DNA of 22,546 nt from SVTX01 sp045602385. Its GTDB lineage: Bacteria > Bacillota > Clostridia > Oscillospirales > CAG-272. Location: NCBI GenBank assembly GCA_045602385.1, contig JAZSBL010000033.1, positions 1 to 22,546 on the forward strand, in the 5' to 3' direction. Position 1 is the stretch's first letter. Each line of letters begins with the position of its first letter. Under the pieces are notes generated by a model. The model saw only the letters and a program-made list of their open reading frames with translations, made no database searches and was not told the origin of the DNA. Made by a program: the position numbers and the translations under genes. Positions 1-7,400 of this stretch are shown here, piece after piece.

Positions 1-127
1 TCAAGATTAGATATCCCATCATTTTAAATGAGTAAGGTCACTTGCAGACTACAAGTTTGATAGGTCGGAGGTGTAAGCGTAGTAATACGTTCAGCTGACC
101 GATACTAATAGACCGAGGGCTTGAACC
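1..127 (+). rRNA. rrl: 23S ribosomal RNA, 3' end (partial)
   Basis: This is the last ~127 nt of a large-subunit rRNA gene whose body lies outside the window. The conserved 3'-terminal stretch is visible (GTAGTAATACGTTCAGCTGA, then the CCGATACTAATAGACCGAGG region), ending near TTGAACC at 121-127, the usual position of the mature 3' end. Two small spacer hairpins follow (134-151, GTTGTC/GACAAC; 156-173, CGACC/GGTCG), probably part of the precursor processed between 23S and 5S. The exact 3' end is placed by family knowledge only. Confidence 0.93.
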
Positions 128-265
128 TCCTAAGTTGTCCACAGCGACAACACCCGACCACAGCTACGGTCGGTCACAAACAGGAGTTCAAAAGGAAAGT
201 TTGAGTTTCGAGTTTTTGACTCAGGCGTTTACCTTTTTCGATTGGAAAGATACGCGAGAGCGTAT

Positions 266-503
<238 letters not shown>

Positions 504-508
504 ATTAA

Positions 509-546
509 ACAGCTAATCTTTAAAAAGGTTAGCTGTTTACACATTT
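509..546 (+). terminator. Intrinsic terminator of the rRNA operon
   Basis: AGCTAATC and GGTTAGCT (511-534) form a hairpin around a short A-rich loop, followed by a T-rich stretch ending ATTTTTAT. It sits 8 nt after the second 5S gene, which suits an rRNA operon terminator. Confidence 0.7.
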
Positions 547-552
547 TTATAC

Positions 553-655
553 ATTCCTCCTTAGCTCATGTCGAATAAATTCAGCAAGCTGAATTTTCTA
601 CCGACTGCGCCGCAGGAGAAACGTTCACTTCGTTCACTTATTCCTCCTTAGCTCA
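553..655 (+). repeat. tRNA-Asn 5'-end duplication with inverted copy
   Basis: The 16-mer ATTCCTCCTTAGCTCA occurs at 553-568 and again at 640-655, where it covers the first 14 nt of tRNA-Asn plus two upstream bases; the period is 87 bp. Between the copies lie a perfect 9-bp hairpin (AAATTCAGC-AA-GCTGAATTT, about 577-596), a degenerate inverted copy of the tRNA 5' half (TCTACCGACTG at 597-607 is the exact reverse complement of tRNA bases 654-664; AGGAGAA follows), and a direct repeat of CGTTCACTT at about 622-639. There is no ORF. It resembles a small element inserted at the D-arm that restored the tRNA 5' end and displaced the old one. Confidence 0.7.
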
Positions 656-717
656 GTCGGTAGAGCACATGACTGTTAATCATGGGGTCGTTGGTTCAAG
701 CCCAACAGGGGGAGCCA
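642..717 (+). tRNA. tRNA-Asn (anticodon GTT)
   Basis: A 76-nt tRNA with encoded CCA. The acceptor stem TCCTCCT pairs with AGGGGGA, the discriminator is G, the anticodon loop CTGTTAA gives anticodon GTT at 675-677, and the T-arm is GTTGG-TTCAAGC-CCAAC. It decodes Asn codons AAC/AAU. It lies in the tRNA cluster after the rRNA operon, 3 nt before tRNA-Lys, and its 5' end is duplicated upstream. Confidence 0.96.
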
Positions 718-720
718 AGC

Positions 721-796
721 GCACCTTTAGCTCAGTTGGTAGAGCAACTGACTCTTAATCAGTGGGTCCCGGGTTCGAGTCCCTGAAGGTGCACCA
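721..796 (+). tRNA. tRNA-Lys (anticodon CTT)
   Basis: A 76-nt tRNA with encoded CCA. The acceptor stem GCACCTT pairs with AAGGTGC, the anticodon stem is ACTGA/TCAGT, and loop CTCTTAA gives anticodon CTT (754-756). The T-stem is CCGGG opposite CCCTG, leaving one C-U mismatch (C770 with T784). That mismatch fits a tRNA whose 3' part, from the T-loop on, was replaced by a repeat unit carrying a slightly different T-stem strand, because the same CCCTG strand is found in the displaced copies at 951 and 1113. Confidence 0.95.
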
Positions 797-797
797 T

Positions 798-836
798 AAA
801 AATAAAGACCGTGTCACAGACACGGTCTTTATTTTT
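798..836 (+). terminator. Intrinsic terminator after tRNA-Lys
   Basis: A perfect 18-bp stem (798-815 with 819-836) around loop ACA, with core ACCGTGTC/GACACGGT and an A-tract/T-tract base. It starts right after the tRNA CCA. A related terminator core recurs at 971-998 and, decayed, near 1134, one per repeat unit. Confidence 0.9.
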
Positions 837-970
837 ATGCTACATACTCCACAACTCAGAACCCGCTAGGAGAGAGCATTGCTCTCTCCTATTCGATGTG
901 CGCTTAAAACTCTTTGAATTATAATAAACCTTAGCGCACATGAGGGTTCTGAGTCCCTGAAGCAATCTTG

Positions 971-998
971 ACCGTGTCAAAGACACGGTGTTTTTTTA
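971..998 (+). terminator. Terminator within tandem unit 2
   Basis: ACCGTGTC (971-978) pairs with GACACGGT (982-989) around AAA and is followed by GTTTTTTTA. It has the same core as the terminator after tRNA-Lys, so it looks like the tRNA terminator displaced together with the tRNA 3' end. Confidence 0.8.
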
Positions 999-1259
999 TG
1001 GCGATACACTCCACGACTCAGAACCCGCTAGGAGAGAGCATCGCTCTCTCCTATTCGATGTGCGCTTTAAAGCCTTTGAATTATAATAAACCTTAGCGCA
1101 CATGAGGGTTCTGAGTCCCTGAAGTCAATCTTACACCGTGTCACAAACACATAAACGAGTTTTATAGTTCACACCACTGTATATATATGTAAATCACCTT
1201 AAATTAAGTCTGCTTGTCTCTTCTAACTCTGTTTTTTGCATGAATTCCCACAAATACTA

Positions 1260-1288
1260 TTGATTTATCCCACGCTAAATGATATAAT
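1260..1288 (+). promoter_or_regulatory. Promoter for the M3 lipoprotein gene
   Basis: TTGATT (1260-1265), a 17-bp spacer and TATAAT (1283-1288), with an extended -10 TGA just before it. The predicted start near 1295 leaves a leader of about 90 nt before the ATG at 1384. Between the repeat remnant (to about 1165) and this promoter I see only AT-rich sequence. Confidence 0.75.
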
Positions 1289-1383
1289 CATTATATGCAC
1301 ACACTCTTACCTACACGAAAATCCCGCAAAAATTATCTGTGCGCAACACTAATTTTTGTTTTCGAACAAGGAGAACGACTATC

Positions 1384-3186
1384 ATGAAACACAACATCAA
1401 AATCTTAGCTCTTATTCTGGCTATAGTAATGCTTCTGAGCTCGTGTGATTTGATCCCGGCTCAACTCTTCGGCGAAACGGATACTCAGTCGGAATCCGCA
1501 AGCGGTGAAATAATAACTGAGCGGAAACCAAATCCCCAAGAAGACGATGACGACGGCGATGACGAGAACGAAGAAACGAATGAGGAAACGTCAACCGAAG
1601 CGCAAAGCACCACCGCAAAGGAGACGGAGCCTGCTACCGAGGCATCTACATACCGTCAATCCATTTCGAGAAGCCGCCAAGAAGTCGAGTCTATGCTGAC
1701 TATTTCCGACGAGGATTTTACCGAGGCAGAATCGTTGCTCGTTCAATTTGAAGAAATGGCGCTTGAAGGAAGCGACATTGACGCCATCAATGAGATTTAC
1801 GACGCCTTTGATGCCGCTTATGAATATATTGCCACTCAGATATCGGTCGCTTCTATCATATACTACCTTGACATGAGCGACGAGGCGGCTTATGACCGTT
1901 ACTACGGCTATTACGATAAATACGGTGACATGTATAACAGCTACATGGCTCACTGCAAGACGGTATACGAGCAATCTCCCGTCAGAGATGAGCTTTTCGC
2001 CGATTGGACCGAGGATGAGATCAGACAGCTTCTGAATTTCTCTCCCGAAACCACCGAGCTTACGCTTAGGAACGATGAGCTTACCGACGAGCTGAACAAT
2101 CTCTCGCCTTCCGAGTTCACCGACCGCAGCGCGGAGATCTACGCCGAAATCGTAACGAACAACAACAAGCTGGCAAAATTGTACGGATACGACAACTACT
2201 ATGATTATGCATCCAAAGAGATCTACGGACGCGATTTTGGAGCAGCAGAGCTTGAGAGCTTCTGTAACACCGTGGCGGAGCGCTATATTACTCGCTTTGA
2301 TGAGCTTTACAACACTGTCGTCGACGATCTTGGAAAGCTGAACAGAGGCGACCAGAACACCTTCAACCGTTTTCTCTATAACCCATTTGACGAGACAAGC
2401 ACAAATTACCTCGTGGATTATATAAATTCTCTTGACGGCAGTATGAAAGAGGGAATGGAGCATGTTTTCACAAACAGAAACATGATCTTCTCCTACTCCC
2501 CGAACTCTCATCCGACGGCCTTCCAGACCTACCTTGATGATTTTGAAATGCCCTTCTGCCTGTTTGGCTACGAGGGTCAATCCGCAAGCACCATGGTTCA
2601 CGAGATCGGTCACTATTACGCTTCTCTCCACAATAGCACACTTATAAGCTATGATCTCGCGGAGGTTCAGTCACAGGGTAACGAAATGCTCCTGCTTGAC
2701 TACATGAAAGGCTGCACCTCTCCCACACTCCATAACGCTCTTGAGGGCTATTATATGTACTCCTACATGGCGACTATAATCGCATCCTCTATCATTGATG
2801 AGTTTGAGCGAGAGGTATACGCCCTGGATAGCGTAGAGGGCTACGGCTCCGCAGAATTCGATGCCATTATGACAAACGTATGCGAAAAGTACGGAGGGGC
2901 GGCATTTGTGTCCAATACTCTTGGCGATATGAACGAATATTGGCGCCAGGTCGCAACCAACAACCCCGTATACTACATAAGCTACGCTGTATCCGCGGTT
3001 TCCGCGCTCAACATATATGCGGAGCTTTCAAGTGACAGAGACGCGGGACGCGAAATGTATCGCGCAGTTGTTGAGGACGTTTTGGAGGACGATACATTCC
3101 TGACCGCAATTACAAGAGCGGGCATATCCAGTCCCTTCGATGCAGAAACGACCGAAAAAATAATCGAGCTGGTTTGGGGTAAATAA
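1384..3186 (+). CDS. M3-family oligoendopeptidase-like lipoprotein
   Basis: Predicted 600-aa secreted, membrane-anchored zinc metallopeptidase. The N-terminus is a lipoprotein signal peptide (MKHNIKILALILAIVMLLSSC), so Cys21 would be lipidated and the protein held on the outer face of the membrane. A strongly acidic, Thr/Glu-rich linker (about residues 38-90) leads to the catalytic part. H406-E-I-G-H410 is the zinc-binding HExxH motif; E427 in the following AEVQSQGNE stretch matches the third ligand of thimet/PepF-type M3 enzymes. A Tyr-rich YYISYAVSA segment near the C-terminus is also family-like. The ATG at 1384 was chosen over an upstream in-frame GTG at 1339 because it has AAGGAG nearby and begins the signal peptide. 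The role is probably cleavage of short extracellular peptides for uptake; the substrate is unknown. It is monocistronic by position, with about 90 nt before the next gene. Confidence 0.85.
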   Translation: MKHNIKILALILAIVMLLSSCDLIPAQLFGETDTQSESASGEIITERKPNPQEDDDDGDDENEETNEETSTEAQSTTAKETEPATEASTYRQSISRSRQEVESMLTISDEDFTEAESLLVQFEEMALEGSDIDAINEIYDAFDAAYEYIATQISVASIIYYLDMSDEAAYDRYYGYYDKYGDMYNSYMAHCKTVYEQSPVRDELFADWTEDEIRQLLNFSPETTELTLRNDELTDELNNLSPSEFTDRSAEIYAEIVTNNNKLAKLYGYDNYYDYASKEIYGRDFGAAELESFCNTVAERYITRFDELYNTVVDDLGKLNRGDQNTFNRFLYNPFDETSTNYLVDYINSLDGSMKEGMEHVFTNRNMIFSYSPNSHPTAFQTYLDDFEMPFCLFGYEGQSASTMVHEIGHYYASLHNSTLISYDLAEVQSQGNEMLLLDYMKGCTSPTLHNALEGYYMYSYMATIIASSIIDEFEREVYALDSVEGYGSAEFDAIMTNVCEKYGGAAFVSNTLGDMNEYWRQVATNNPVYYISYAVSAVSALNIYAELSSDRDAGREMYRAVVEDVLEDDTFLTAITRAGISSPFDAETTEKIIELVWGK

Positions 3187-3279
3187 TCCCCAAAAATCGG
3201 TATATGCTATAGCGATCATCAAAATAGCATAAATATAATATTGAAAAGGTGTACGAATCTCCGTGCACTTAGGAGAATT

Positions 3280-4458
3280 ATGAAAAATTACATTTGTCAG
3301 ATCTTTGAGAGCAAATACAAAAAGCCACCGATGGCTACAGCGTTTACGCCGTACCGTGTTTGCCCGCTTGGCGCGCACAGCGACCATCAGCTTGGTATGA
3401 TTACGGGATTTGCGATCGACAAAGGAATACATATTGCTTATGGCCCCAAGGAAAACGGTATTGTCGAAATACAATCCCTGCAATTTCCCAAACGCGCACA
3501 GTGGCACGTTTCCTCAACACCATCGGCAAGGCAGAACGACTGGGCGGATCATCTGCGTGGCGCAACAATAGCCCTTGACCGTCGCTATCCTCTTCGCCGA
3601 GGCCTTTGCGCGGTTATTGGCGGTGAACTGCCAATTGGCGGACTCTCCTCGTCTGCGGCGGTTATACTTACATTCCTTTCCGCTCTTGCTGACATGAACG
3701 GAATCTCCGTTTCGAAAACCGAGCTGATACATTTGGCGCTTGAGGCTGAAAACAAGTACGTGGGTGTTTCCTGCGGAAAGCTTGATCAGTCTTGTGAGGT
3801 ATATTGCCGAAAGGACCATCTGCTTTACATGGACATGCAGGATGACAGCTATGAGTTGATCCCCGCAAACCCATCCATGAAGCCCTACAAAATAGCGATA
3901 TTCTTCTCCGGTCTTGAGAGAAGTCTTGCGGGTTCTGCATTCAACATGAGAGTCGACGAGTGTAGAAGCGCGGCATATGCACTCAAGGCCCTTTCCGGAA
4001 TGGAATACGGCAAATTTAATGAAACCAATCTCCGCGACGTTCCTCGCAGTGTATACGAGGAATTCAAGGATTCGCTTCCCGCCCCCTGGCACAGGCGCGC
4101 AGAGCACTGGTATACGGAATTTGACCGCGTACAAAAGGGAGCAGAGGCGTGGCGACGCGGTGATATTGAGGAGTTCGGACGTCTTTGCTTTGAAAGCGGT
4201 CACTCCTCTATATACAACTGGGAGACGGGATCCCCTGAGCTCATCAAGCTTTACGAGATCATGACCGAGACGGACGGAATCTACGGAGGACGATTCTCCG
4301 GTGCCGGCTTCAAGGGGTGCTGCATGGCTATTATCGACCCCGCAAAGGAATCTCAGATAATAAAGGAAGTTGCATCCAAATACCTTGAGGCCTTCCCGGC
4401 TCTTAAGGGTAAATACTCCGCGCACATCTGCGAGAGCGCAGACGGTATAAATCATTAA
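3280..4458 (+). CDS. Galacturonokinase-like GHMP kinase
   Basis: 392-aa GHMP-superfamily sugar kinase, expected to phosphorylate C1 of a sugar with ATP in the cytoplasm. Three family motifs are visible: PYRVCPLGAHSDHQ (24-37, sugar site), LPIGGLSSSAAV (117-128, phosphate loop) and GGRFSGAGFKGC (336-347). D169 in GKLDQS is the likely catalytic base. Where galactokinases have GEHTDYN, this protein has GAHSDHQ, which from memory is the signature of plant galacturonokinase (PYRICPLGAHIDHQ). The RAEHW...EEFG...SGHSSI region (273-311) and RFSGAGFKGCC also resemble that enzyme closely. I therefore favour galacturonate 1-kinase over galactokinase. The ATG at 3280 has AGGAG 5-9 nt upstream; an in-frame TTG at 3241 is less likely. 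It is first in an operon with a nucleotidyltransferase (22 nt downstream) and an epimerase. Substrate is inferred, not shown. Confidence 0.85.
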   Translation: MKNYICQIFESKYKKPPMATAFTPYRVCPLGAHSDHQLGMITGFAIDKGIHIAYGPKENGIVEIQSLQFPKRAQWHVSSTPSARQNDWADHLRGATIALDRRYPLRRGLCAVIGGELPIGGLSSSAAVILTFLSALADMNGISVSKTELIHLALEAENKYVGVSCGKLDQSCEVYCRKDHLLYMDMQDDSYELIPANPSMKPYKIAIFFSGLERSLAGSAFNMRVDECRSAAYALKALSGMEYGKFNETNLRDVPRSVYEEFKDSLPAPWHRRAEHWYTEFDRVQKGAEAWRRGDIEEFGRLCFESGHSSIYNWETGSPELIKLYEIMTETDGIYGGRFSGAGFKGCCMAIIDPAKESQIIKEVASKYLEAFPALKGKYSAHICESADGINH

Positions 4459-4480
4459 AAAAGTAAAAGGGATACCAAAT

Positions 4481-5215
4481 ATGAAATGCTTGATCCTTGC
4501 GGCGGGATACGCTACCCGTCTATATCCATTGACAGAAAATTTTCCCAAGCCGCTTTTGACGGTCGGAGAAAAGCCGATACTTGATTGGCTTATCGACGAC
4601 ATTGACAGATCCGGACTTGTTGACGAATATGTGGTTATATCCAACCATAAATTCGCAACTCACTTCGAGGACTGGGCACAGACAAAGTCGCAAAAAATAT
4701 GTGTTGTGGACGATGGAACCGTGTCCAATGAGACAAGACTTGGGGCGGTAAAAGATATTCAATTCGCAATCGACTCTCTCTCTCTCGATGACGACATGCT
4801 GGTTATTGCCGGAGATAATCTGCTTGATTTCAGTCTGACCGAATTCGTGCGCTATGCAAACAATAAAAAGACATCATGCATCATGCGTTACTTTGAGGCG
4901 GACGAAAACAGGCTGAAAAAATGCGGCGTGGTGTCGGTTGACGACAACGACGTTATAATCGGCATGGAGGAAAAGCCCGCTTTTCCAAAATCCAATTGGT
5001 GCTGCCCTCCGTTCTATTTCTACACAAGAGATGACGCCAAGCTAGTCAAGGTAGGAATTGAAGGTGGCTGCGGTGTTGATGCGCCCGGAAGCTATATTGC
5101 CTGGCTTTGCACGCAGACGCGTGTTCATGCCATGGAGATGCCCGGGAAGCGATATGACATAGGCAATCTTGAAAGCTATTCTAAGGTACAAAAGGAGTAC
5201 AAGGGTATATGCTGA
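4481..5215 (+). CDS. Sugar-1-phosphate nucleotidyltransferase
   Basis: 244-aa NTP_transferase-family enzyme that joins a sugar 1-phosphate to a nucleoside triphosphate, releasing pyrophosphate. The N-terminal signature LILAAGYATRL (4-14) with FPKPLL (21-26) is the nucleotide-binding loop. GDN (111-113) supplies the metal-binding Asp, EKP is at 164-166, and YDIGNLESY is near the C-terminus. It is shorter than GalU/RmlA enzymes (about 290 aa) and lacks their C-terminal extension. In this operon it would be expected to turn the kinase product (perhaps galacturonate 1-phosphate) into UDP-galacturonate. Nucleotide and sugar specificity cannot be read from sequence alone; a CTP- or dTTP-using relative is possible. 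Its last 7 nt overlap the start of the epimerase gene, suggesting coupled translation. Confidence 0.85.
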   Translation: MKCLILAAGYATRLYPLTENFPKPLLTVGEKPILDWLIDDIDRSGLVDEYVVISNHKFATHFEDWAQTKSQKICVVDDGTVSNETRLGAVKDIQFAIDSLSLDDDMLVIAGDNLLDFSLTEFVRYANNKKTSCIMRYFEADENRLKKCGVVSVDDNDVIIGMEEKPAFPKSNWCCPPFYFYTRDDAKLVKVGIEGGCGVDAPGSYIAWLCTQTRVHAMEMPGKRYDIGNLESYSKVQKEYKGIC

Positions 5216-6282
5216 CACCCAATATCGATCTAAAAAATAAGACCGTGCTTGTCACGGGTGCTGCCGGCTTTATAGGCGCAAATCTCGTGACCGAGCTTTT
5301 GAGCACCGTGGAGGGCATCAAAATAGTCGGAATTGACAACATGAACGATTATTATGACGTTTCTATCAAGGACTACCGCCTTGAGAAGATCGAAGCGCTT
5401 GCGAAGTCCTGCGCGGGCTCGTCCTGGAGCTTTGTAAAGGGAAATATTGCAGACAAGGCTCTTATAGATTCCCTGTTTAAAAAGCACTCGTTTGCGGTGG
5501 TTGTTAATCTGGCGGCTCAGGCGGGGGTAAGATACTCTATCACTAATCCCGACGTTTATATTGAGAGCAATATTATTGGATTCTACAACATTCTTGAAGC
5601 GTGCCGACACTATCCCGTGGAGCACCTGGTCTATGCAAGCTCCAGCTCGGTATACGGCTCTAACACAAAGATCCCTTACAGCACCGATGACAAGGTTGAC
5701 AATCCTGTTTCGCTTTATGCGGCTACAAAAAAGAGCAACGAGCTTATGGCACACGCATACTCTAAGCTATATAATATCCCCTCAACCGGTCTTCGCTTCT
5801 TTACGGTTTACGGCCCCGCGGGTCGCCCCGACATGGCGTACTTTGGCTTTACCAATAAGCTGATAAAGGGACAGACCATCGAAATTTTCAACTATGGCAA
5901 CTGCAAGCGCGACTTTACATACGTTGACGATATTGTAACAGGTGTGAAGCACGTAATGCAAAACGCCCCCGAAAAGTCGGTTGGAGAGGACGGACTTCCG
6001 GTACCTCCATACAGAGTTTACAACATCGGAAACAACTCCCCTGAAAATCTGCTTGATTTTGTTAATATTCTTCAAGAGGAACTGCTCCGCGCAGGCGTTT
6101 TGCCGGAAGATTACGACTTCGAGGCTCACAAAAAGCTTGTCCCGATGCAGGCGGGTGACGTTCCGATCACATACGCGGACACCTCCGCACTTGAGAAAGA
6201 TTTTGGCTTCAAGCCCGCTACATCTTTGCGCGACGGATTGCGTGCGTTTGCCGAGTGGTACAAAGAATTTTACAAGGTTTAA
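5209..6282 (+). CDS. UDP-glucuronate 4-epimerase-like NAD-dependent epimerase
   Basis: 357-aa extended short-chain dehydrogenase/epimerase. G17-A-A-G-F-I-G23 binds NAD, SSSS at 144-147 and Y170-AATK174 form the catalytic Ser-Tyr-Lys set, and the segment GIDNMNDYYDVSIKDYRLEK (41-60) is characteristic of UDP-glucuronate 4-epimerases (CapI/GAE type). RPDMAYFGF and FNYGNCKRDFTYVDDI, also typical, follow. It interconverts UDP-glucuronate and UDP-galacturonate. The ATG at 5209 overlaps the upstream stop (7-nt overlap) and has AAAGGAG and AAGGG in front. As last gene of the operon it would link galacturonate activation to the UDP-glucuronate pool for cell-surface polysaccharide. The family is firm; the exact hexuronate specificity is inferred from motifs. 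Confidence 0.88.
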   Translation: MLTPNIDLKNKTVLVTGAAGFIGANLVTELLSTVEGIKIVGIDNMNDYYDVSIKDYRLEKIEALAKSCAGSSWSFVKGNIADKALIDSLFKKHSFAVVVNLAAQAGVRYSITNPDVYIESNIIGFYNILEACRHYPVEHLVYASSSSVYGSNTKIPYSTDDKVDNPVSLYAATKKSNELMAHAYSKLYNIPSTGLRFFTVYGPAGRPDMAYFGFTNKLIKGQTIEIFNYGNCKRDFTYVDDIVTGVKHVMQNAPEKSVGEDGLPVPPYRVYNIGNNSPENLLDFVNILQEELLRAGVLPEDYDFEAHKKLVPMQAGDVPITYADTSALEKDFGFKPATSLRDGLRAFAEWYKEFYKV

Positions 6283-6288
6283 CAGAAC

Positions 6289-6322
6289 AAAAAAAGAGCT
6301 TGTTTTCACAAGCTCTTTTTTA
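6289..6322. terminator. Bidirectional intrinsic terminator
   Basis: AAAAAGAGCTTGT and ACAAGCTCTTTTT form a long stem around TTTC between the convergent epimerase and hydrolase genes. Both strands end in a T-run, so it can serve both; it touches the hydrolase stop codon at 6320-6322. Confidence 0.88.
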
Positions 6323-7288
6323 ATTATCTGAAAAGGCTTCGTTAAAGAAGTCGGCGACCTCCTTGACGTATCTTTCCTGTGCCGCAGGGAAGGCAAGTCC
6401 GTGTCCCGCGCCCTCTATTTTGATTAGCTTTTTGTGCTTTGACGCGCAGGCATTATAGCTTTCCTCACTCATCTCAAAGGGTACGAAATCGTCCGCATCT
6501 CCATGAAGGAATATTATCGGGAGCGTGCATTGCCTCATGGCATCCTCGGGGGAGATCTCCTCAAGATCAAAATGTCCGAATATTCTTGCGCCGAGCTTGA
6601 CGAATGGATAAAAAATATCCGGGGGCAGGTGCATCTCTGAGATGACCTTTTTGATTATTCTTTTGGCTGAGGAATATCCGCAGTCGGAAAGAAGTCCGAC
6701 AACGTTCTTTGGAAGTCCGCGCGCGCAGGCAAGCTGTGTTGTTGACGCGCCCATAGACACGCCGCCGATAAATATTTTTGCGTCAGGATCTATGTTTTCT
6801 ATGACATAGTTGACCCAAGCGACACAGTCGCGGCTCTCGTTGATGCCGAAGCTGATTACCTTGCCCTCGCTTCGTCCGCTTGCCCTGTGATCGACGAGCA
6901 GGGCGTTTCTGCCAAGCGCGAAGCAACGGAAGATGCCGCCCGAAAGGTCACGCTCACAGTCGCCCTTGTATCCGTGCATAAGTATCTCTATCGGTGCTCC
7001 CGGCTTCTGCTCATAGTACTTTCCGCGCAGCTTAAGTCCGTCAAATGAGGTTATCTCAACGTCCACTTGGGGCAGTGCGCGCATTCGTCTTGTCCAATTC
7101 TCGATTTCCGGGCGGTATTTCTCGTATATCTCGCCGTCGGGAAGCACGATATCGTCGGGATCATCGCTTCTTTTTACGCGCTGTGAATAAAACGTGAGTC
7201 TGAAGCAGACGTACGCGGTTACAAGAGTGAGTATTGCCGCGAGAGCGGCTACTCCTAAAATTATACCTAAAATAATCTCTAATTCCAT
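6320..7288 (-). CDS. Membrane-anchored alpha/beta hydrolase
   Basis: 322-aa serine hydrolase of the alpha/beta fold, similar in plan to Bacillus YqkD-type proteins. One N-terminal membrane segment (about residues 5-30) is followed by a catalytic domain facing away from the charged QRVKR stretch. LMHGYKGD (103-110) provides the oxyanion region, GGVSMG (175-180) holds nucleophile S178, HGDADDFVP (262-270) holds the likely acid D266, and GAGHG (293-297) holds H296. VDHRASGRSEGK is also typical. Substrate is unknown; esters or acyl peptides are possible. The ATG at 7288 has AAAGGTAG upstream and begins the membrane helix; a longer frame reaching 7471 runs through promoter sequence and is rejected. 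Transcription probably starts at the promoter at 7401-7429. Confidence 0.85.
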   Translation of the reverse strand: MELEIILGIILGVAALAAILTLVTAYVCFRLTFYSQRVKRSDDPDDIVLPDGEIYEKYRPEIENWTRRMRALPQVDVEITSFDGLKLRGKYYEQKPGAPIEILMHGYKGDCERDLSGGIFRCFALGRNALLVDHRASGRSEGKVISFGINESRDCVAWVNYVIENIDPDAKIFIGGVSMGASTTQLACARGLPKNVVGLLSDCGYSSAKRIIKKVISEMHLPPDIFYPFVKLGARIFGHFDLEEISPEDAMRQCTLPIIFLHGDADDFVPFEMSEESYNACASKHKKLIKIEGAGHGLAFPAAQERYVKEVADFFNEAFSDN

Positions 7289-7360
7289 ATTAGGGCTACC
7301 TTTTCGTTTTATATTATAATTGTAACACTTTTGATAAATAAATTCAATATTATTTGAAAA

Positions 7361-7388
7361 TAAAAAAGCGCAAGACTGTTTCTTGCAC
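7361..7388 (-). terminator. Promoter-proximal terminator (possible attenuator)
   Basis: Read on the minus strand, GTGCAAGA and TCTTGCGC pair (8 bp with one G-U) around AACAG and are followed by TTTTTTATTTT. It begins only about 6 nt after the predicted start of the hydrolase transcript, upstream of the gene it would control. Confidence 0.6.
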
Positions 7389-7400
7389 CACAACACTATT

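Larger units (their letters stand above)
777..1165 (+). repeat. Tandem tRNA-Lys 3'-end units with three-way-junction fold
   Basis: GAGTCCCTGAAG occurs at 777 (inside tRNA-Lys), 951 and 1113, defining units of 174 bp (777-950) and 162 bp (951-1112) plus a remnant. Each unit holds the tRNA 3' segment, a terminator, and then a foldable block. In unit 1 the outer stem is ACTCAGAACCC (854-864) with GGGTTCTGAGT (944-954), hairpin 1 is AGGAGAGAGC-ATT-GCTCTCTCCT (868-890), and stem 2 is ATGTGCGCT (896-904) with AGCGCACAT (933-941) around an AT-rich loop. Unit 2 repeats this at 1015-1117. Differences between units fall in loops or extend the outer stem, and stems are kept. No protein is encoded. Confidence 0.85.

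Noticed and set aside
841..1124. CRISPR-like array (two long repeats)
   Set aside because: The repeats are about 120 bp, highly palindromic, contain tRNA and terminator sequence, and have no short regular spacers or cas genes nearby.
841..1124. Integron attC sites
   Set aside because: The folded palindromes are attC-like in outline, but the 7-bp R-box consensus (GTTRRRY) is absent, no cassette ORFs occur and the ends are tRNA sequence.
3514..4644. A 376-codon minus-strand frame opposite the GHMP kinase and start of the nucleotidyltransferase
   Set aside because: Both plus-strand genes have clear family motifs and ribosome sites; the antisense frame has neither.
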